Notes: generated by a model from the sequence alone, not told the origin. A stretch of DNA of 64,000 nucleotides from Ariolimax columbianus (GCA_036924085.1 JAVGWX010000011.1:32486386-32550385), one strand, 5' to 3'; shown: positions 12,784 to 23,684, counted from the stretch's first letter. Made by a program: numbers and translations.

Positions 12784-13765
12784 GAAATTATGTGCCATCA
12801 AATTAAAAGTCAGGAGAGTTCAAGACCACTAGTGGAGTAAGACAGGGGGACTTTCTATCACCGTACCTTTTCATACTCCTCATGGATGAAGTCATCAAAG
12901 CCTGCAAGGAACGGACAAAATAGTATGAAGTAGGGTATTGGAAGATGAGACCAAGTTATATATCGGAACTAGCGTTTGCAGATGATGTGGCCCTGATCAC
13001 GAAATCCGAAGCATATCTCCAGATCAACTTGCAGGTCTGTGAAGAAGAGTTAAAGAAGAGAGGAATGCACATCAGCAACTCCAAAACAAAAACCACGGTG
13101 ATCGCCAGAGATGAGAAGAGTCATCAGATAACCCTGGGAACACGAGCACTGGAGCAGGTCAGCAACTTTAAATATCTATAAGTGGCAATAGACAGCAGGG
13201 GGGGAATTAAAGAGGAGTTAACTGCACGAAGGGCAGCAGCAGGTAGACTTTTCCATGCAATAAACAGAGGATTCCTCAACAAAAGAGAAATAAGCAGGAA
13301 AACAAAGATGAAAGTATACCGCTCGACCTATGTGCCAGTCCTGACATACGGATGTGATTCATGGGCAATGACTACAGCCCAAGAAAGGCAATTGCAAACT
13401 TCAGAAATGAGGTACCTAAGAAAGGCGGTTCAGGTGGCGAAAAGGGACAAGATCCGTAAACAGACAATACGTAGCAATCTCGAAGTTCAACCCCTGCAGA
13501 CACGTGTGGAGCAGTCACTAGTGGTTTGGCCATGTCCGTAGAATGGAAGAAGACCGGATACCAAAGCGATCATGGGAGATAAAGAGTCAAGGACGCAGAC
13601 CCCTAGGACGTCACAAAGTACGTTGGGAAGACAACATGCGAAGTCCCTTAGTGATAGAGGGCTGGATTAGAAAGAGGCCAGGAAAAAGACGGCGGATAGA
13701 GCAGTATGGCGTTCTCTCTGGAAAACCTCTACACCTCATGGTAGAAGAGGAACGGCTAAGTAAGT
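12784..13765 (+). mobile_element. 5'-truncated RTE-like LINE (family RTE-C, TAAG tail)
   Basis: The + strand RT palm through C-terminus is present. It has ELAFADDVALITKSEAYLQI (catalytic FADD), a thumb with VPVLTYGCDSWAMTTAQERQ, and an arginine-rich end (GRRPLGRHKVRWEDNMR). Two or three frame breaks (near 13182 and 13541) inactivate it. The 3' end is GGCTAAGTAAGTAAG, with no long UTR. The same family recurs at 32757-33070. A 15-bp TSD flanks it, and it lies inside a minus-strand LINE. Confidence 0.85.
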
Positions 13766-13780
13766 AAGGAGATCTTGCAC
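13766..13780. repeat. 15-bp target-site duplication, right copy
   Basis: This is the second copy of AAGGAGATCTTGCAC. Its first bases overlap the TAAG-type tail, so the true duplication may be 13-15 bp. Confidence 0.8.
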
Positions 13781-13965
13781 ATGGATGTCGTGCATAGCGG
13801 ACGCAGCTAGTCCCATCCGCCTTGATATATCGGGACCTCTGTGCCCATCGGATGATTTCATGCTACCGAAATAGATGAATTCGTTGGTGCCCTCCGCAGT
13901 GTAACCTTTAGTTTCAATACCCTGCCGTGCTGTGTCGGAAATGAGGTTCTGAACTTTGGTCTTGG
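13781..13965 (-). mobile_element. Minus-strand LINE fragment, upstream part of the 12330-12783 element
   Basis: The minus-strand reading gives GYTAEGTNEFIYFGSMKSSD and SRRMGLAASAM, an RT thumb segment. It joins in order to the 12330-12783 fragment when the insertion is removed. Confidence 0.65.
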
Positions 13966-14475
13966 CCCAGGATATAGACAGGTCTAGGGACGGTGTTTAT
14001 TTGGCAGTGTGTTACTTCTTAAATGATATGTTATCTTGATTTGATTTTTGTTGAAGGTTATGTTAATAACATCTTTAAATTGTCATCAACATATATAGTT
14101 GATAATATGCAAAGTACTGTGTGATGAGAAGTGGCTTAGCCTGACTTTGAATTTTGGATTGAGTGTTGCAATTCTAAATAACTAACAATTTGAACTAACT
14201 ACTGACAGCACAACGGTGCATGACGACTGACAACAATAAAACCAACACAACCAATTAGCCTTCTCCATCGCCATAGTGAGTTTTTGTCAGTCACGCGGCA
14301 ATTGGAGGTGAGATTCATTTTAACATATTCCAGCCAATGTACAACTTTTAGCGTTTAGAATATTTACTGACAACACAAATAGATGAAGGTTATAAAATAC
14401 ACAATTCCCCCAAAATCAGTATCAAAGTAAATGAGATAGATTTAGAGTTCGCGCCTTCGCGCACGCAATCATACG
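13966..14475. other. AT-rich spacer, nothing recognised
   Basis: I see no gene or known repeat before the microsatellite. Confidence 0.45.
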
Positions 14476-14512
14476 CACGCACACACACACACACACCCAT
14501 ATACATACACAC

Positions 14513-14576
<64 letters not shown>

Positions 14577-14578
14577 CA
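14476..14578. repeat. Compound microsatellite (CA)n-(AT)n-(AG)n
   Basis: Three dinucleotide tracts follow one another: interrupted CA with CATA, then about 30 nt of AT, then about 28 nt of AG. Predicted short proteins across it are low-complexity shadows. Confidence 0.95.
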
Positions 14579-14639
14579 GTATCCCCGTTGAGTCATAACT
14601 GATTGTAGTTTGATATGACATGTAGTGATAAACAAACGA

Positions 14640-15085
14640 AAAAACTTCTCTTTTGTTGTCTTTCTGTCTGCGGCGTTGTCTTTTCACTTCTCTGTGCTGC
14701 AAGAGCTTCTCTTCACCAAGCTTGAAGTGGCCATTCGGGATACATCTCCACTTGGATCTGTCTGCAGTTTCGTCTTCCCAGAATGTCGGATTCTCATGTC
14801 CAAGGCCTTCATATCACACTTGCACATATCTTTGAATCTCAACCGTGGTCGGCCGACTGTTCTTTTGCCATCCGCCAATTGTCCATAGAGTACGAGGAAT
14901 GCGACCATCTTCCATGCGACGAACATGACCAAGTTATCGTAGTCTTCGCTACCCAATGAGAGTATACATGCTTGGGAGACCGGTGCGAGAGTGCACCTCT
15001 GCCGTTGTCACTCTGCCCCTCCATATAATTCCAAGAAGGGATCGCAGGTGCCGTAGATGGAAGGTGTTAAGCTTGTGCTCTTGTT
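14640..15085 (-). mobile_element. 3' part of an RTE-like LINE (family RTE-B)
   Basis: The minus-strand reading shows KLNTFHLRHLRSLLGIIWRG, VTTAEVHSRTGLPSMYTL and GRPRLRFKDMCKCDMKAL, the C-terminal block of a widespread invertebrate LINE. A second copy of the same 3' region lies at 32508-32745 (minus). A TG repeat at about 15094-15112 adjoins its upstream side. Frame breaks show it is inactive. Confidence 0.8.
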
Positions 15086-15114
15086 TGACATATGTATGTG
15101 TGTGTGTGTGTGGG

Positions 15115-16090
15115 CGGGGGCAGTAGAAAAACATCATATATGATATTTCGCTGTAAAGAGTAGTACAGCCAATGGAAATATTACTTTTCTAAAAAAAACT
15201 ACATACATTCTTTGCAGCAAATGGAAGTACATAATATAGTGTTTAGACAGCTGTTTTATCGCGCAAACAGGGATATCACTTGAAGACACAGAGATGTCTG
15301 ACAGAAAATACTAAGAATCATATGAGCAGCAAAGAAGACCAACGAAGATGTGTTGATGGAGGCCATATGAGCAAAGAGAACTTCTTACATGGGCCAGAAC
15401 ACACTTATGTCTTTTTTTAGAAGTGCTATTGATTGATTCTTCTATTTGGCTCCAAATGAAGTTTTGCATAGTGGCTGCATCGTTAAACCTACAGCGGCAG
15501 TTCCCTAGCTATTATTTGTACATGATGCACCTGCTAACTCCATATAAACCCTCTTTAGTCGCCTTTCAAAATACACTTAGAAGGTTACCGTGACCCTATT
15601 GTTTGAAACCATTGTGCCAGTCGGGGGTTGGGCATGCTATGAGAAGAGCAATGTTGGAACATAGTGTAACTGCATACACACAAGAGGGAATAGAGAACGA
15701 CAAAGGCACAATTATGGACAGATTCATATCTTCTTCGTCCCAAATCTCATTGGAGCGCATAGGCCATGAGCAAACCTCATGTAAGTAGTCCCTCCTCTGC
15801 TATTTTCTAGTTTCTTACAGTTTCTCCCTCTGTGTTTATTCTCGACTTGTTAATTTTAACCTCAATTTTTTTTCATTTTCCATGTGGGTTCCACGACAGA
15901 GATTGCCTGGTACGCTGACTTGAGACTTTCGCAGTGTATGCACCTTTATATCGCTACTATCTTCCCAAAATTGTATGGCCTAGATTCTCAAGGCTCGCTT
16001 AATTTGAGCATTCAGAACGTGGCTCTCCAGCACGTTCTGGAGGTACATCAGCAGCATTCTCAGAAGACGGTAGGTGCGACAACAAAAATG
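15115..16090. other. No gene recognised
   Basis: This is mixed AT-rich sequence. A short stretch near 15290-15410 has GAAGA-rich text that could be LINE remnant. I found no convincing motif. Confidence 0.4.
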
Positions 16091-16094
16091 TGCC

Positions 16095-16345
16095 TTCTTC
16101 TTCGTCGTTCGTTCTCAAACTCCCACTACCAAGCCCCTCAAAATAGATTTGCAAGGACCAGAATGCTGTCCGGATAACGGAATGCGACGTGTCGTGGTTT
16201 ACAACCTGACTGCATTATTGTGACCTTTAGGCATTTTTGGGTACCAGTTTAGCTTTCCCTTTTTTATCTCTTCTCCTTAGTCAGTCTGCCCTGTTGCTGT
16301 TTTTTTATCTACGATCATCACATAGAGGTGTAAAAGACTCTTGGC
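16095..16345 (-). repeat. Interspersed repeat family Y (GAA-tailed short element), diverged copy
   Basis: The + strand reads CTTCTTCTTCGTCGTTCGTT then CTCAAACTCCCACTACCAAG, which is the reverse complement of the GAA-tailed element at 39641-39801. Similarity continues through the GGAATGCG block and the TTTACAACCTGACTGCA block to about 16345, parallel to the copy at 42465-42715. Confidence 0.65.
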
Positions 16346-16934
16346 AGCTCCGGGTTGCTGGTCCTGCCGCTAGTAGTCAGTTTTGGTTCGCTGAACGCTA
16401 CATCTCATGCACTGTTCAGCTTCTTGATCACAGCAGAGAGATTAAGACCAGATGCCGGAAAGCAGTGGGAATGACTTATTAAATGGCACCACTGCTCAGA
16501 CATCCTAACGTTAGCCAGAGACCAAGGTTGGAGGGAAAGATGGCCTGCAGAGGCCTTAGATCCAACATGGTACACCAAGACAAAAGAACGAAATGAGTAC
16601 TCAACAATTGGCTACCTGGCATCCAGCATAAGCGCCTGAATGCATACTAAGATTTGGAGATTGGAAAGAGGCTGTCTAACAGGATACTCAATTGCACAGT
16701 TCCTTTCAGAGGAAAGAGAAGTCACTCTACGATAATATAGACAGATGATGTTTGCTGTGTGCCAGAAAAGTCTTAAAACACTGGTGTTCGACAGACTGAG
16801 GATGCGACAGACACAGTTCAGAATATGGTGAGATGTGTAGTCCCTGATGATGTCAAGTGTCGTCGCTGGCTGCAATGGACGACGATCTCTGTCTATTGTC
16901 TTAGTGGTACACTCCAAAATACTATTTGTTTATA

Positions 16935-17140
16935 TCTATTGATGTTCCTCATCTACTTATAGCGCTGTCCGCCTACCTTCAACATTTCCCTTCAGTACTG
17001 TGCACAGCAGTCTAATGTCTTTTATAGATCCAAAATATTTGATTTGCCTAATTTGTATGTCTTTAATTATTTCCCTTACCATTGTCAGGACTTTATTATT
17101 TATCTGTTTGAGTTTCTGTTCACGAAATGCGACCCACTCT
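16935..17140 (-). mobile_element. Small LINE C-terminal remnant (weak)
   Basis: The minus-strand reading gives REIIKDIQIRQIKYFGSIKD and LKGNVEGRRTAL. This resembles the 'R..RWFGH…L.GKVEGRR' end of LINE RT proteins. It is short and broken, so confidence is limited. Confidence 0.45.
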
Positions 17141-17159
17141 TCTGTACATCTACATTACA

Positions 17160-18570
17160 CATGCTAACATATCTCCTTCGCTCAATTTTGAGAGCCAGTG
17201 TGGTTTCCAAGCTGGTTGACATAATTATTGCAGCTCTTCAAATCCAAGAGAAATGTCAGGAACAAATCTTGATTGTACACGGCTTTTGTTGATCTGACAA
17301 AGGCCTTTCACGCCGTCAACCGGGACGGACTCTAGAGAATCATGGCGAAACTCGGTTGCCTCGAAAAATGAATCACGGTTGTCTGTCAGTTTCATTATGG
17401 CACGTCGACACGTGTGCTGAATGACGGTGAACTTTCTGCATAATTTACAGTCATCAATTAAGTCAAACAGGGCTATTTGCTGGCCCATCGCTCTTTATCG
17501 TGGATTTGCAGGCATGCTTTCTGATGCTATACATGTCTATGACACTGGCGTGCATTTCAGATACAGGACAGTTGGGCAGCTGTTCGATCTGACCCGCCTA
17601 ATGGCTCTTATAAAGGCGAAAGAAGCAACCATCTCAAATCTCCTCTTTGTTGATGTTTGTGCCATTAACACGTGTTCACAACATGACATGAAGACAAACA
17701 TGAATGAGTTTTCCTTGCTTGCATTAACTTTGGTCTTACGGTCAACACCAATAAAATGGGGGTAATGTACTACCTGCGTCCGGCAAGCCCCATCACCAAA
17801 CCAAACATCACTGTACCGGGCCATTGCCGACAAGCAGTTGATAGCTTTACTTATCTTGATAGTACCGTCACAAGAGAAGCATATTTTGACTCTGAGGTCT
17901 CTAAAATGATTGTCAAGGCGAGTGCTGCTTTTAGAAGACTACGAGCAAACATTTGGAAACGGATAAAGAATCAGTGTCGCTACCAAGATCAACGTGTCTT
18001 GTGCTGTTGGGCTAAACACCCCTCTGTACGCAATGCGAAATAAGGACAGTCTATTGCAGGCATGTCAGGAAACTTAATCATGTCCATGTAAACTGTTGCA
18101 GCAGGCTGTCCATGGATCAGTTGACAGGATAGAGTGTCCAACTCTGTGGTCCACAGCAGCGAGAGACGTGGTATATACACATTGCTGCAGAGAGCCCTGA
18201 TCTAAGCAACTTTTGTATGGTGTGCTCAGGACAGCGCTCGCCAGAGGACAAAAGAAACGATACAAAGACACTCTAAAACGTTCTTGAATAATTTCTCCAT
18301 TAATGTCGCTGTCTTCTCTAAACCGCTCAGCCTGGTGCACTGTCGGCACTCAAAGTGCTTGCATTGCTGAGCAGAGAACCATTTTTGCGGCACAGGAAAA
18401 GCGAGCTGCACAGAAAGGACAGAATACAAGACGGCCCAATTACTAACGCTGTTCATGTATGCCCTACGTGAGGTAGAATATGTCACGTTTAGATTTAACT
18501 GAAGGGTCATATGCGATCACATCTGAATAATGATGTCTGACGTTGTCGCCATCTTCGCTTGCGCCTGAAT
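17160..18570 (+). mobile_element. Degenerate RTE-A LINE, RT palm to 3' end
   Basis: The + strand pieces are in order: SDKGLSRRQPGRT (degenerate palm), INFGLTVNTNKMGVMYYLRP, VDSFTYLDSTVTREAYFDSE and VKASAAFRRLRANIWKR (thumb), then a C-terminal region matching 3299-3850 on the other strand. It closes with GTCGCCATCTTCGCTTGCG near 18545, the 3' terminal motif of RTE-A. Numerous stops are present. Confidence 0.7.
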
Positions 18571-18599
18571 GAATACTAAAAAAACTAAACAAAGTGTAA

Positions 18600-18895
18600 T
18601 ACCAATCGCAAGCAATGATGGCGACATCATCAGATGTTTGATGATGTAACCTGCGCTGTATTTGGATTATAGTGATGAAGAAGCTAAGCTCAACCTCACT
18701 CTCTGGTTCCGAACTACCTTGAACCAATGGCAAGACATAAGTCAAGACGAACTGAGGTGATTCAGGAGGCCGGCACCCTGGTACAGCCTCTTTGAGACCA
18801 AGGGTCGCTTGCAACCTGTTGGTATCGAACCCACCACGTTTCCGTGCATCGCTTTGAGAGGCGAGTGTCTTACATCTCGACCACAACTAGCTAAC
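18600..18895 (-). repeat. tRNA-headed SINE with an RTE-A-like 3' tail
   Basis: On the minus strand the head has a candidate pol III A box (TGGTCGAGATGT, 18872-18883) and B box (GGGTTCGATACC, 18821-18832), spaced as in a tRNA with an enlarged variable arm (Ser/Leu-like). A unique body follows. The last about 35 nt (18599-18632) read GATGTCGCCATCATTGCTTG then CGATTGG, nearly the same as the RTE-A LINE 3' ends at 18545-18565 and 3305-3338. Sharing a 3' tail is the usual sign that a SINE uses that LINE's machinery. Borders are approximate and no TSD was resolved. Confidence 0.65.
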
Positions 18896-19793
18896 TAGCA
18901 TCCACATTTTAGGAGCCTCTATTTTGTCCTTGAAATATTTGCTCAGTGTAAAGTAATGATGAATGTATATGTTTATTTGTTATGTCAACATATTTTTCAT
19001 GTTGGAACCCTGACAGACGGTCAAAAAACGAGATGATATGAGACAAAGCAAGTTTCAAACATTAGTATCGATACCATGTATTTGACAAGATTTGTGACTA
19101 CTATTTCAATTTGCCTCTACGATCACCGATACCAACCATTCTTTTGGAATATTTGGAACATTCCAGGTCGGACGGCATTTCAATAAAATTGGACTATTTG
19201 GAAGATAAGTCATAATGGTAAGATCTATTCTTCATACATACTCAGAATATTATTAATTATTCACATGTTAAGTTTGTTTTGTTAACCAACTCGGTTATAT
19301 AAATATAGCACGCTGTCTCAGTCCGATGAAACTGCTCAGCAGATGGCAATCACAATGTTAAAAATGACACGGCGTGCTAAGTCCCCGTCGAAAGATTATT
19401 TTCGTCTTTGCATTTTTTGCTAATGCTAATGTTTGGAAATATGATTGCCCAACTCCATGCTATTGGAAATAAGGCACTTAGATATGCATTGGAAAAACAT
19501 ACAATAATAATAAAATTAATATGATTGTTAGACTAAATCGGACAAATAAACATTAGGCACACTGGCACAGGCTTCGTGGCCTACGTTTAGTTATAGTGTT
19601 CTTAGTAACTTCTTCTTAGTCATGCGCCTACGCTATTTTTAATTTTAGTATTGCAAGAATCGTCTTCACTTTGTAGAATTTTCAAAATAGTTTTTGATTA
19701 AAATTGCATGATTTTTCATTTTACATCCAATTTAAAAAAAGTGATAGAAGAAAAAAAAACAAATGTGCCAGGTTGTGCTAGGAAAACTAAAAG
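18896..19793. other. AT-rich stretch, nothing recognised
   Basis: About 0.9 kb lacks coding motifs. I cannot place it in a repeat family from the sequence alone. Confidence 0.45.
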
Positions 19794-19984
19794 TAGGTAC
19801 TTTAGTAAAATTTTCAAATTGACTTTGCATTACAAATACAACTGTTAGAAAGCCCTAGAAAAAACTAAGAAGCTTTCCAATGATATATCAACCATGTCTC
19901 TAACTCTATGTCGAACCCCAAGGAAGTTACGATTTTTTTAAATTTAAAAATCAGCTAAAGCCTTTAGCACCAAAGGGGGCTATA
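19794..19984. repeat. Left-terminal copy of the TAGGTA element
   Basis: It begins TAGGTACTTTAGTAAAATTT and, for about 190 bp, tracks 20535-20713 in the same orientation. Shared blocks include TTCAAATTGACT and ATTACAAATACAACTGTTAG. It starts at the same base as the terminal inverted repeat of the 3,150-bp element, which supports that base as a real element end. No matching right end was found. Confidence 0.7.
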
Positions 19985-20119
19985 CACAAGTACTCAGTAG
20001 CAATACTTAGAATACTACCTACTAATAGACTATAGCCATAGCAGTGTCCATGTCAAAATGCTTTCATGGACAACCATTTCAGTAACAAAGGGCGACCATT
20101 GACCCACTGGCTATTTTTC

Positions 20120-20132
20120 TATTTGGATTCAT
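20120..20132. repeat. 13-bp target-site duplication, left copy
   Basis: TATTTGGATTCAT is here and at 26723-26735. The left copy abuts the inverted half of an RTE-A LINE and the right copy abuts the 3' tail of its direct half. Confidence 0.85.
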
Positions 20133-20534
20133 CATCTAGGCTGACAGATCTCGACAGCGTGCTGCCCAGATATGTGAATTTGTCTAGTGTAGTCTCTGGT
20201 TTTGTGTACGGCATGCCTGGGGCTGGTTGGTACATAGTACATGACCTCTTGTTTTTTTGGCATTTTTGGTCAGACCAAAATGCGGCAGAACCGGTCCATT
20301 CCAAACTGCATGATCAGTTCTGAGCTGCTCATTAGAACAAGGCCTGATTTTGTTCCCGACACTTCTCTTGAGCAAAAATCATGTCCACTGTTCCTCTTCC
20401 GGCTCTGAATCCACAATGGCTTTCTGGGAGGTGGTGGCTTTGTTGAGCCTGTTTAGCAGTAAGCGCACTAGGATCTTGCCTGCTACGGAGAGTAGCGATA
20501 TTCCACGATGATTGTCGCATTCCTGACGATTGCC
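20133..20534 (-). pseudogene. RTE-A RT fragment, 3'-most part of the inverted half
   Basis: The minus-strand reading starts at 20534 with GNRQECDNHRGISLLSVAGK, then PESHCGFRAGRGTVDMIF, then, after an internal deletion, YQPAPGMPYTKPE and DKFTYLGSTLSRSVSLD, where it stops at the TSD. The first residues directly continue VHLYKRKG, which ends the fragment at 23685. That shows the two were once contiguous. Confidence 0.8.
20532..20534. repeat. 3-bp target-site duplication GCC, left
   Basis: GCC precedes TAGGTA here and follows TACCTA at 23685-23687. Removing the element and one GCC restores the LINE codons for K-G-N-R in frame. Confidence 0.75.
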
Positions 20535-20946
20535 TAGGTAATTTGATGAAAAATTCAAATTGACTCTACAGCATTACAAATACAACTGTTAGAAAGCCCC
20601 AGAAAAATGCAATCCAATGATGTATCAACTATGTCTCTATGTCGACCCTCACGAAAGTTATGATTTTTTATATATTTAAATTAAATTAGCTTAAAAGTCC
20701 GCAGAGGGGCTATAGAGGAAGAGTAAAAATATGGACTATGAAAACTTGTATCCAAAAAGCAGAGTGGAGTGGACAATATGCTGATTATCTCAGCTATTCA
20801 TGACAGAATACATGTAAAACCATACATTTTTATATTCGGGAGAACAAAATACAACCGATGGCGGTAATTGCATGACTTTTCCAAAAGGCAGGAACTAATT
20901 AATATTCAAAATGGCGACCTCATTTGCATAATTCGCAACTAAAATA

Positions 20947-21264
20947 ATGCTGCAATATTTTTCTCGTCTTGTTATACTACATGTGATATATCATATTGAT
21001 CGTCCTTTTGAGAGGAGCATTAATATATTTATTTTATGGTGTTATTTCATTAAAATGCTTGCAGAATTAGTATACAGAACAAATTATTACACAAATTTAA
21101 GAACAATTTTTTTACTAAGTTATGTAACATACATAGTTGTTAGAAATAAAGGAATGTTAGAAATAAAAAGAATATACTTACAGACGGTCCCTGGAACATA
21201 CTTACAAGCTACAGTTGATTATTCAAATGTGGCATTTGCAAAAACAAAATCAGATAGGAACTGA
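20947..21264 (+). other. 105-codon open frame inside the TIR element, unknown
   Basis: This is an AT-rich open frame rich in isoleucine, leucine and tyrosine. It has no motif I recognise and may be chance in AT-rich DNA. It is listed only because it is the longest + strand frame in the element. Confidence 0.2.
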
Positions 21265-21267
21265 GTC

Positions 21268-21370
21268 ACTGGCATGTCGTAATCCGTTTCTGAATAGGTA
21301 ACTGGCATGTGGTAATCCGTTTCTGAATAGGTAACTCAACTGGCATGTCATAATCCTTTTCTAAATGGAT
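21268..21370. repeat. Three-copy short direct repeat (33 and 38 bp spacing)
   Basis: ACTGGCATGT followed by a GTAATCC-GTTTCTGAATAGGTA block occurs from 21268 and 21301, and in a diverged form from 21339. Copies one and two differ at very few positions. The array lies inside the 3,150-bp element. Confidence 0.8.
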
Positions 21371-21916
21371 ACTACCAATAATAAGTAAAGATAACTGCTT
21401 GTAGATGTTGGCCGTGTTCAGTGATGTTTGTTTCGTGGTAGGCCTTCCTCTGATCAATTGAATATACAAAAAAAAATTATTACATACATTTAACAAGAGA
21501 CATGTATGATATGCAGTTTAATTCATTAATGGTGTTAATGTAGTTTACAAACAAGTGTGTTCCAAACAGCAAAACATATGGATTAACAGTCTTTATTGGG
21601 TAAGTCTGATATGTTAATTGTTTTTGTCGTGCAGTTTGTTGTTGCATGTCTCTTATTATTTTACTATTTGACAAATAGAGATATATTTATATCATTTATA
21701 TTTTCTTAATGCTCATGCAATCTTCCATATATAACCACATAATATGATAATATAAAACAGTGACATTTTAACTAACAGTAGATGAAATTTGAAAAGTAAC
21801 AGGAGATGTCTGGCATTAAAGATGGAAATACTGCTACATCCTGAAAGAGCTAACCAAAAAAAGTTTCAATATGGCTATATAATATAAAAAAAGAATATAC
21901 TTACAAACTATTCAAA

Positions 21917-22088
21917 CTTGAGGTCCCCAAGAGCAAAATCAGCTAAAAATGCAGCCATTGTCATCACATAATCCTCATTTGGCGGCAGTTCATCTATTGA
22001 CCAGTACTTCAGACAGACACACTTCTGGTCAGGTTTCTTCCTTGTCTGCTTTATTGATAAGGAAGTGATGTAAAAGTGGAATATCTAA
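21917..22088 (-). pseudogene. Putative exon of an unknown protein in the TIR element
   Basis: Minus strand: a TTTTAG acceptor-like border at 22089 is followed by an open reading IFHFYITSLSIKQTRKKPDQ and, after KCVCLK, YWSIDELPPNEDYVMTMAAF, then LADFALGDLKFE and a TAG stop. The text looks like coding sequence rather than chance, being codon-rich and acidic, but I know no family for it. Confidence 0.4.
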
Positions 22089-22334
22089 AATGAAATAATG
22101 ATTGTCAATAAATTGATGCAGTTTAAATTTTACACTATCATCTAAATCTTTAAAAATATATATTTCTAATATGGGTGTATTGTTAAAAATGGCACAACAA
22201 CAAACTTCTTTCCTTCCATAAATGATGATGATGGCGGCTCAACAGACACATCTGAAACAGTTGACACTGTTGTTGCTGAAATCTCTTGTGGCTGCAACAA
22301 AACAGTATTAGACATATCTTTAAAATGTATAGGA

Positions 22335-22685
22335 AAGGGCTGCTAAAAAAGATTTACGAGTGAGTGCCAGTGACTACTCAAATTGTTTTTCTTCAGCTTC
22401 AGTTCACTCTGCAAGGTTCGCATATTTGAGCCGAGCTTTATCTCATCTATACACTTATCCTGTTCTATAAACATAGAAGGAACAAGAGTCTTAACTTTCC
22501 GCAGCAAAACAGTGATTGAGGGATCTCTGGTTTCCACCAGCAGCTGTGCAATGTATCCTTTCAGAAATGGATACACGGGTTAAAAGCACGCCAAATGTGC
22601 TTTCAGATCAACTGCAGACTTCTTGATTGCCATTGTATGGAGGATGGCTAATAATTTCTAGAAACAAAGAAAGATGAAATAAAAC
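22335..22685 (-). pseudogene. Putative exon of an unknown protein in the TIR element, one stop
   Basis: Minus strand: after a TTTGTTTCTAG-like acceptor, the reading is KLLAILHTMAIKKSAVDLKA, HLACF, stop (TAA), PVYPFLKGYIAQLLVETRDP, SITVLLRKVKTLVPSMFIEQ, DKCIDEIKLGSNMRTLQSEL, KLKKNNLS. It is open for more than 100 codons apart from one stop. A further open segment at 22180-22295 begins PQEISATTVSTVSDVSVEPP after a TTGTTGCAG border. I cannot name the family. Confidence 0.4.
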
Positions 22686-23684
22686 TAAAATTGCAAGCTA
22701 ATGTTGTAAAAAAAAGATATAAGAAATATTACATGTAATACTAGTTCACAGTTACTAATATTACTATACTGAGTATACTGGTGGAGTTAATGATTAATAT
22801 AAAATGGAGGGCAGGATTTTGCATTTTTTGAAAATAGCTTACTTTGAAATTAAACATCACATGTCTTTAATATACATTTTATTCACATCAAATTTAGCAT
22901 ACATACAGATAAGAGATTGCAGAATGTAAAAAATATCAATTTTGTATCATTACATGCATATCAATATGTGATATGGCCGTTCAAAGTCAAACAATAAAAA
23001 AAAATTTATCAAGTTTTGATAACTTCAAACCACACGACACTCAGCTGCAATTTTTTTAATTGTTCAAATCACGTGTGTTTGGTTTTATGGTAGTGATTAA
23101 CATCAGTAAACTAATTTGACTATCATCTATGATAATGTTTAAAATGATTTATGTACTAGATGTGCAATTGATTAAATTCATTAATCAATCCGGCTATTCT
23201 GTTACACCAACCATCATTCACGAAATGGACAAAAACAAAAATGGCCGACATTTAGTGACATTTGTTGTAAAACTGTTTACTTTTATATAACTCCACGCGC
23301 GTTAGTTATTGTTTAAATGCCATCAAATTTACTAAACAGACAGATAATTGGATGCAGAATGTTTAAAATACCACGAATATATAATTAAAAGGCTATTTAG
23401 CACGTATATAACTAAGTAAACTTACCTCTATTTTTCAATTGCTGGAAAATGACTATAGTCGATATCGATTTCCGATCACATGCACTCTATGCTCATGAAC
23501 ATTCAAAGTGCGATACCGATCGTCCTTATATACACTCCAAAAATCACGTGTTTGGCCTAGAAAAGAAAAATTCGTAACGCGTCATAAAAAGTTACGCGTT
23601 TAGCGGGATTCACAAAAAATGTTCCCAGAGGCCGGAAACTGCCATTTAAAAAAAATAGATTTCCGGGCGAAATCGAAGTACCTA

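Larger units (their letters stand above)
20535..23684. mobile_element. Unclassified 3,150-bp element with terminal inverted repeats
   Basis: The left end is TAGGTAATTTGAT. The right end, reverse complemented, is TAGGTACTTCGAT (11 of 13 identical). A GCC triplet is duplicated at the borders, and the interrupted LINE frame proves the empty site. The interior is AT-rich. On the minus strand, exon-like open segments with splice-like borders lie near 22685-22335, 22295-22180 and 22088-21917. A GTAAG donor-like site reads leftward near 23427. I do not recognise the protein. The TSD size alone does not match the TTAA, TA or 8-bp classes. It could be a DNA transposon with a decayed, intron-bearing gene, or a non-autonomous relative. 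Confidence 0.7.

Noticed and set aside
14390..14702. Minus-strand open frames rich in SLSL and YIYI
   Set aside because: They are translations of the CA/AT/AG microsatellite.
18815..18890. Possible functional tRNA gene
   Set aside because: A and B boxes are present, but the acceptor stem does not pair and a long body with a LINE-like tail follows; it reads as a SINE head.
21268..21370. CRISPR-like short repeats
   Set aside because: There are three diverged copies with almost no spacer, in an animal genome; a simple tandem repeat explains them.
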